A stretch of 43,987 nt of DNA from a virus, in the IMG/VR virus record IMGVR_UViG_3300041411_000128, positions 1-43,987 of that record; one strand, written 5' to 3'. Position 1 is the stretch's first letter; each line of letters opens with the position of its first letter. Positions 38,955 through 43,987 of the stretch are shown one piece after another. The notes under the pieces are model-generated. The model searched no databases and had not been told where the DNA came from. It saw nothing but the letters and a program-made list of their open reading frames with translations. Position numbers and translations under genes: made by a program.

Positions 38955-40862
38955 ATGGAAATGCAATTGGCATTAGCCGCCGTAAAGCTGGGCGTTGCGC
39001 GTCCGCTTGTAAAAGGCTGGAATAAAAACGGTTTGGGCGCGCAAGTAATCAAACGCTTCCTGCCGAAGAACAAGAAACAAAAGAAAAATGCGTACCGTAT
39101 ATATCTACCGATCAAACCCACCAAGCAAGTGATCAAAGTTCCACAACCGATCCTGCATGCGCTGTCGGCCAAGGGTTATGCGGTGGACGATTACATTACC
39201 GGTATTGCAGTCGATCAGTCGGGCAAACGCCGGATGCGAATCGGCAAGCTGTTGAAAGATGCAACATTGCTCAAAGAATTCATGAACGATCCACAACGTG
39301 CCGCACACAAAGACGAATTCACGTGTGTTATTTCCTGTCACCCATACGACGTGTTGGCGATGAGTACAGGTCGCCGCTGGGATGAAACCAGTTGCATGCG
39401 TCTCGATCAACCGGGCGTCGGGCGTGGTGGTTCAAATCAGGCGATTGTTAAAAACGATATTGCAGAGGGCACGCTGGTTGCCTACGCGATTTCCCCGCAT
39501 GACACGAATATCAATAAGCCTCATGCACGCCTGTTGATCAAACCTTTTGTCGGCCCGAATGGCGGTATTCTTTTCCGCGTTGAAACTTCGATTTACGGCA
39601 CGCCTATTCCGGGTTTCCGCGAAACGATTTCCAAGTGGTTGCGCAAAGTGAATCAGGGCGCATCTGCTGGCCTGTATCATTTGCTCGATGGTCTGTACGA
39701 CGATGGCATGGGCACACAATACGCGCACGCAGACTACGATTCGACGGCGGATAAAATCGCTGCGTTGCGTAGTGTTTCTGGCAAGACGGAAAGCTCTGTT
39801 AAAGTGTTGTACGAATTGCTCATGAGCGATAAACGTTGGCTTGCTGAATGGCTCAAGCACGCCCTCGAAATTTATCACGGTGACGAATGGGAAGCGTGCT
39901 ATCAGGTCAGCACTTTCTACGGCACCATGCGCGCCACCAGCAACATGAAAGCCCGCGTAACTGCCAAGGCTTTCGGTAAGGCGCTGGACGAACATTTCGA
40001 CGAAAACCTTTTCCTCGATTTCAGTGAACAACTGGCCCCGTTGGAATGGCGCGATGAACTGGTTAAAGCCAGTAAAAAGCTCGCTGATTATGTTGAGCAA
40101 CTTTACGACTTCAAACACTTTGACGGCGAACCACAATCGCCCGATTTCGTGCTGAATCACATCGCTTATTACGATTCGCGCTGGCTCGCTACCATGGAAG
40201 GCCCGGTTGAACCTGCGAAGGTTGCTTCTGCATGGCGCGGGTTTCTGGCAGGCATGTACAAGTGGACTCCGGAACTCGCTAAATCAACCATGCCGGGTTC
40301 TGTGCAGTTGCGCGAACAGGTTGGTTTCTTGTGCGCCATGCTTTCCGTGGCCGACGACAAAACCCTGCGGGTGAATCGTGACACGCTTGCGAAATTGCTG
40401 AAGAAATTCCCGGTTGATTATTACTACACCGAGGAAATGGATAAATTCCTGCGCGCCGCCCGTTACCAAGGCATTTTCAAACGCTACATTAGCCAGCCAG
40501 CAGAAAGCCTTTTGTGTGCCCTCGATAAATCGTGGCCTGCGCAGAATCTGGAATTGATTTCGTTCAGCGACATTTCCATTTTCAGGAAGACAACTTTCGA
40601 AAGCCTGATGAAAGCGAACGTGGACGACATGAACGAGGCGCTGTTTGTCAAGCTGCGCGATGTGTGCCGTCGCCTCGGTTATACCACCACTGAATGGAAG
40701 AAACGTTACCCGTGGACAATGCCGCTGATCAATAAGATCGCACGCGGGCCGGGTGATGAACGTACCATGATGTGGGCCAAAACATTCTTGGACGAAATCC
40801 GTAAATCGGAAGACGAACTCGACGACATTTTCAAAGAACTCGACGGGTGGGACAAAACCTAA
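38955..40862 (+). CDS. Large tagged protein, first of the 'ISCHPYD' paralogue family
   Basis: 635 residues: MEMQLALAAVKLGVARPLVK, then a conserved core of ~260 residues: VISCHPYDVLAMSTGRRWDE, TSCMRLDQP, NDIAEGTLVAYAISPHDTNI, PHARLLIKPF, RVETSIYGTPIPGF, LYDDGMG. The same blocks recur in the 40862 and 43692 proteins. The last ~350 residues differ and are helical with no known domain. The family is unrecognised; conserved Cys, His, Arg and Asp in the SCHPYD/STGRxW/SCMRL blocks would suit an enzyme, but none is assigned. Start is four bases after the previous stop. Confidence 0.65.
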   Translation: MEMQLALAAVKLGVARPLVKGWNKNGLGAQVIKRFLPKNKKQKKNAYRIYLPIKPTKQVIKVPQPILHALSAKGYAVDDYITGIAVDQSGKRRMRIGKLLKDATLLKEFMNDPQRAAHKDEFTCVISCHPYDVLAMSTGRRWDETSCMRLDQPGVGRGGSNQAIVKNDIAEGTLVAYAISPHDTNINKPHARLLIKPFVGPNGGILFRVETSIYGTPIPGFRETISKWLRKVNQGASAGLYHLLDGLYDDGMGTQYAHADYDSTADKIAALRSVSGKTESSVKVLYELLMSDKRWLAEWLKHALEIYHGDEWEACYQVSTFYGTMRATSNMKARVTAKAFGKALDEHFDENLFLDFSEQLAPLEWRDELVKASKKLADYVEQLYDFKHFDGEPQSPDFVLNHIAYYDSRWLATMEGPVEPAKVASAWRGFLAGMYKWTPELAKSTMPGSVQLREQVGFLCAMLSVADDKTLRVNRDTLAKLLKKFPVDYYYTEEMDKFLRAARYQGIFKRYISQPAESLLCALDKSWPAQNLELISFSDISIFRKTTFESLMKANVDDMNEALFVKLRDVCRRLGYTTTEWKKRYPWTMPLINKIARGPGDERTMMWAKTFLDEIRKSEDELDDIFKELDGWDKT

Positions 40863-43618
40863 TGAAACTCGAATTGGCATTGGCCGCCGTGTCCATGAAA
40901 ACGGCACTGAAATACAGTCGTAAATGGAACCGCAATGCACCCATTGTAAAAGTGCTGCAAAACATGATGCCTGCGGGGCCGGGGAAGAAAGGTTTCCGCC
41001 TGTATTTCGATATCGGCACCAACCACAAAAACCATTACACCATTCCACCGGCTGTGCGTTCCGCTCTGCAAAAGGCCGGGTTTGTTGCCACCGATTATCT
41101 GGCGAAGAAGTGCGTCAAAATCGGTGACAAAGAACAGAAGAACGTTTTCAATATCGGTAAGGTAATCGGCAAAGACGCGCACGCGAAAATGGCGTTCGAT
41201 AATGATCCACAATTGCAGAACACCAAACAGGGTGCAATGCAGGTCGTGATCAGTTGTCACCCTTACGACATTATCGGCATGAGTACCGGGCGTGATTGGG
41301 ACAAAATGTCGTGCATGCGTCTCGCTGACGGTGAACATAAATTCAATCCCGGTTCGAATCAGCATTACGTGCGCAACGATGTATCGGAAGGTACGTTGGT
41401 TGCCTACGTTGTTTCGGCTGACGATCAGAATATTCAACGGCCCAAAGCGCGTTGCCTCCTGAAGCCGTTTTACAACGAAGAGGGCCAAGTGCTTTATCGT
41501 CGTGAAACCCGCGTGTACGGCAACCCGGTTCCCGGCTTCGACTTGATCCTTTCGCGTTTTCTGCGCAAGATCAATGCGAATATTCCGGAAGGCACTTTCA
41601 AAATGCCGCACAGCCTGTACGACGACGGTATGGGCAAAGATCATTATCACAACGCATCCAGCGACGACAACCTGACGGTCGAAGACGTGGTAAACGACAC
41701 GGCACACGCTGTGCAATTCATACACCAGCAACTCAAGGCAATGCCCGACAAAGAAACCCGCGATCAGCACGCGGAAAACATCATTGAATTCCTGAATAAC
41801 GAAACGGTAGAAACCCGTTTGAAGGAAACGCAAGTTGATGAAATTGTCGAGGCGCTGAAAGGCTCCAAGGCACTGGTCAACGGCATTCATTTGCTGGCCT
41901 ACAAAAACAAACCGCTCACTTCGGTACTCGCTGAAGTCGGTCGTCGCATTGGTTCTTTCGATAAAACCAAAGGATTTACTCCGGAAGTTTTGAAAGCGTT
42001 GGACGACGATAAAGTCCACGATCTTTCCTACGGTGGCGGCAACCCGGTAATGGAAGCGCTTAGCCGCGTGGAAAACCTGAGCGATCATGAATTGCGCGAA
42101 AATACCCGCATATTCAAAATGATCCTGACCGGCAAGACTCCACCACCTACAAAAGAAGAACTGGAAACATTGCCGAATTGCGCACGCATTTTGAATACTG
42201 CTGCGCACGCTGCCCGCCATATGACAATGTTCGGTGATGATTCGATGCAGAAGGGCGCTTACGCCATTCTCGACCTCGGAATCGACGTTGAAAACCCTAT
42301 CTGGTGGGGGCCTGATGCAGCTGACATGATGTATGCAACGGGCGGCGTGAATCTGTTCCTTAGCTACGTGATGGATAACCCCGGCAAATTGAGTTCTGAT
42401 GCGTTGTGGGCCTGCGATCCGGCAATAACCGCCGTGGCCTTGGCGAATCGCCGCGTATTCCGTTTCATCGACAAGATGGAAGATCGTCAGGTTGCGTACC
42501 TGATGGATCACGTGAAATTGGAACAAATCAAAACGGTTATTTCCAATCCGTATTCGGCGCAGGCGTACAAGGACAACCGCGTTGCACTCGTTAAATATCT
42601 CGACGAAAACACGGAAGTAATCAACACGCTGTTGAACAACTGGGAACCGAAGCACGTTAAAGCATTGGCCGAATACCATCTGCCAGCCGTAATGCATTTG
42701 ACAGACAACGGTATCATTTTCGGTTCGCAAATGGCTGATACCATTCAGGCGCTTATCCCGCCGACGATGGCATGGGAAGGCCCAAAACTGAGTCCTGAAA
42801 CGGTTGATATCGAGAACGCAATTCAGTACATGGTGCAGGCCGGTAATCTGTTGGATAAACCGCTGCATTTGGAACGGAAATTCGATGAGGATTATTTCGA
42901 ACTCCGCGACCTTACTGATGTGGCCGACCACTTCCGTGACACGTGGGCAAACAAGCGGCACAGCCGCACCGATTCGTTCCCGTCGCTGTTGTATAAAATG
43001 GACTTCGCGGGTCAGCGTCCGGACATTTCGCATTCCGATGAATTAATGGAACATTTAGGTGCCGATGCATTCGGTTGGGTTCCTACCGAGAAACTTCCGG
43101 GTGAAGTGCGTGGTTTCCTGAAAATGATTCGTGGCATGGAATTGGAGCCTGCAATTGATGCGCTCTACAACCTGATTAACGCCACGCGTTTGCTGCCACT
43201 CGAAGATATTAATAGTGGCGTTGAGCGCAAGATGGATGAATTGGAAATCATTTATCCTGATCAGGACGCGATGGATGACGACGATTACGAAGAGGCAATG
43301 TCTGTTTACGATGAACAGCGACAGGCATTCGAAGATGCAATTGTCGAAAGCAATTACAAAACTATTCGTCTCAATCAGAAGCTGGTTGATGCCCTCGAAA
43401 AGGTGAAAGATTTCGTAGGCTATGACGAAGACACGGACTACTGGGATGAGGATACCCCAGCAGAACCGTTTGAAGCGGAAATGGAATCCGTTGAGGAATC
43501 CGATTACGAAGACAACGCCAGCCGCGTGCGTGATTTGCGCGGTGAATTGAAATCCGAATGGGAATCCCGCCCGAACGAGCTTCAGGAAATGAAAGACGAC
43601 TCGGGTTTCAGTGAATAA
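40862..43618 (+). CDS. Very large tagged protein, second 'ISCHPYD' paralogue
   Basis: 918 residues: MKLELALAAVSMKTALKYSR, KWNRNAPIVKVLQNMMPAGP, then core VVISCHPYDIIGMSTGRDWD, KMSCMRLADG, NDVSEGTLVAYVVSADDQNI, PKARCLLKPFY, RETRVYGNPVPGFD, LYDDGMGKDHY, as in the 38955 gene. The remaining ~650 residues are helical, with an acidic C-terminus (DDDDYEEAMSVYDEQ, then DEDTDYWDEDTPAEPFEAEM). ATG 40862 overlaps the previous stop by one base; the GTG at 40847 is not preferred because it would not begin at the tag. Ends at a terminator-like hairpin. Confidence 0.65.
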   Translation: MKLELALAAVSMKTALKYSRKWNRNAPIVKVLQNMMPAGPGKKGFRLYFDIGTNHKNHYTIPPAVRSALQKAGFVATDYLAKKCVKIGDKEQKNVFNIGKVIGKDAHAKMAFDNDPQLQNTKQGAMQVVISCHPYDIIGMSTGRDWDKMSCMRLADGEHKFNPGSNQHYVRNDVSEGTLVAYVVSADDQNIQRPKARCLLKPFYNEEGQVLYRRETRVYGNPVPGFDLILSRFLRKINANIPEGTFKMPHSLYDDGMGKDHYHNASSDDNLTVEDVVNDTAHAVQFIHQQLKAMPDKETRDQHAENIIEFLNNETVETRLKETQVDEIVEALKGSKALVNGIHLLAYKNKPLTSVLAEVGRRIGSFDKTKGFTPEVLKALDDDKVHDLSYGGGNPVMEALSRVENLSDHELRENTRIFKMILTGKTPPPTKEELETLPNCARILNTAAHAARHMTMFGDDSMQKGAYAILDLGIDVENPIWWGPDAADMMYATGGVNLFLSYVMDNPGKLSSDALWACDPAITAVALANRRVFRFIDKMEDRQVAYLMDHVKLEQIKTVISNPYSAQAYKDNRVALVKYLDENTEVINTLLNNWEPKHVKALAEYHLPAVMHLTDNGIIFGSQMADTIQALIPPTMAWEGPKLSPETVDIENAIQYMVQAGNLLDKPLHLERKFDEDYFELRDLTDVADHFRDTWANKRHSRTDSFPSLLYKMDFAGQRPDISHSDELMEHLGADAFGWVPTEKLPGEVRGFLKMIRGMELEPAIDALYNLINATRLLPLEDINSGVERKMDELEIIYPDQDAMDDDDYEEAMSVYDEQRQAFEDAIVESNYKTIRLNQKLVDALEKVKDFVGYDEDTDYWDEDTPAEPFEAEMESVEESDYEDNASRVRDLRGELKSEWESRPNELQEMKDDSGFSE

Positions 43619-43621
43619 AAC

Positions 43622-43633
43622 GGTAATTTTATA
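43622..43633. promoter_or_regulatory. GGTAATTTTATA block, second copy
   Basis: Twelve bases identical to 11270-11281, here at the start of the gap between the second and third large paralogues. TATAGT (43630-43635) inside it is close to a -10 box. Confidence 0.3.
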
Positions 43634-43642
43634 GTATGTTAC

Positions 43643-43677
43643 GCTGGGCTGGTTTAGGCTGGCCCGGCTTTCTTTTT
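43643..43677 (+). terminator. Strong rho-independent terminator
   Basis: GCTGGGCTGG - TTTAGG - CTGGCCCGGC (10-bp stem with three G.T pairs) followed by TTTCTTTTT. It ends the tagged operon after the 40862 gene and precedes the third paralogue. Confidence 0.8.
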
Positions 43678-43691
43678 ATGGATCAAAAGAC

Positions 43692-43987
43692 ATGCTAATT
43701 GACTTGGCTTTTATCGGTACAGCAGCGGTTTCAATGCGCAGTGCTTTGAAATACCGCCGCAATTGGGATAAGAACGGCCCGACCGTTCAACTGCTTCGAA
43801 AGTTTATGCCGCGTGGCTCTAAAGGGTTCCGCGTTTACATGCCCATTGGGCACGCACACGCAATCGGCACGATCAACATTCCGTTGCCGGTTCGTTTGGC
43901 AGTTCGCAAAGCTGGTTTCCGTATCACGGATTATCTGGCGAAGAAATGCGTAAAGCTGAACGATAAAGATCAGAAAAACGTGTTCAA
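43692..43987 (+). CDS. Third 'ISCHPYD' paralogue, 3'-truncated by the window end
   Basis: At least 98 residues, frame open at the window end: MLIDLAFIGTAAVSMRSALK, YRRNWDKNGPTVQLLRKFMP, RGSKGFRVYMPIG, ...VRKAGFRITDYLAKKCVKLN, DKDQKNVF. It matches the start of the 40862 protein closely (KYxRxWxxNxP, KGFRxY, KAGFxxTDYLAKKCVK, QKNVF). Its N-terminus is a diverged tag (MLIDLAFIGTAAVS). RBS 'atggatcaaaaga'. Confidence 0.7.
   Translation, partial: MLIDLAFIGTAAVSMRSALKYRRNWDKNGPTVQLLRKFMPRGSKGFRVYMPIGHAHAIGTINIPLPVRLAVRKAGFRITDYLAKKCVKLNDKDQKNVF

Noticed and set aside
40859-43033. 724-codon open frame on the - strand opposite the second large paralogue
   Set aside because: Antisense of a long coding gene with strong codon bias (many GAA/AAA/TTC codons) stays open by chance. 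Its product is a low-quality mix, it lacks an RBS, and the sense frame is supported by two paralogues.

Overview
The window is a dense block of a large tailed bacteriophage genome. Every supported gene is on the + strand, most neighbours overlap by 1-4 bases or are separated by only a few, and virion, replication and accessory genes are interleaved. No tRNA, rRNA, integrase or CRISPR array was seen. A central baseplate spike of the gp5/VgrG type points to a contractile-tailed (myovirus-like) phage. The mix of RecA/UvsX-like recombinase, DnaB-like helicase, phage sigma-like factor, thymidylate kinase and type IB topoisomerase points to a big, lytic, probably 'jumbo' genome. A PL7 alginate lyase suggests a host that makes or lives in alginate (Pseudomonas or a relative would fit); that is inference only.

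Layout. 1-4.98 kb: end of a methyltransferase-like gene, a SWIM-type zinc protein, the alginate lyase, and small genes (YqeY-like, DUF1289-like, a one-helix membrane protein, DUF2829-like, a zinc-ribbon-like protein). 4.99-9.9 kb: sigma-70-like factor, a conserved phage protein, a probable ssDNA-binding protein with a long Lys/Glu tail, a RecA/UvsX-like recombinase, and a 72-residue Acb2/Tad1-like candidate defence sponge closed by a terminator. 9.95-11.33 kb: looser, partly non-coding stretch with promoter-like and palindromic elements and a GNAT acetyltransferase. 11.3-17.7 kb: unknown large protein, HNH nuclease, a second possible sigma-like protein, replicative helicase. 17.7-24.3 kb: terminase large subunit interrupted in its P-loop by a 230-residue intein, a KTSC-domain protein, portal. 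24.3-24.6 kb: non-coding, promoter-like motif to strong terminator, possible small RNA. 24.6-28.1 kb: baseplate spike and fibre genes, including an S74 autoprocessing fibre. 28.1-30.7 kb: SprT-like metalloprotease, MmcB-like nuclease, thymidylate kinase.

30.66 kb to the end is the most unusual part. At least twelve genes with otherwise unrelated bodies begin with nearly the same short peptide (consensus M-[EK]-[MVL]-x-[IL]-A-[LVT]-A-[AS], e.g. MEMQLALAA). Bodies include a type IB topoisomerase, an HExxH metalloprotease, a GNAT acetyltransferase, a possible ADP-ribosyltransferase-like protein, a family of three small paralogues, and a tandem family of very large paralogues. The codons of the tag vary synonymously, so the peptide rather than the DNA is conserved. 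I propose a shared targeting or processing tag, for example for packaging into the capsid and delivery with the DNA by analogy to the T4 capsid targeting sequence. The tag itself is seen directly; its role is inference.

How the parts fit: the sigma-like protein(s) could drive late transcription from promoters such as the recurrent ACTGTAAAT motif; ssDNA-binding protein, recombinase and helicase form a T4-like replication/recombination set; terminase, portal, spike and fibres build the particle; the tagged cluster may be its protein cargo.
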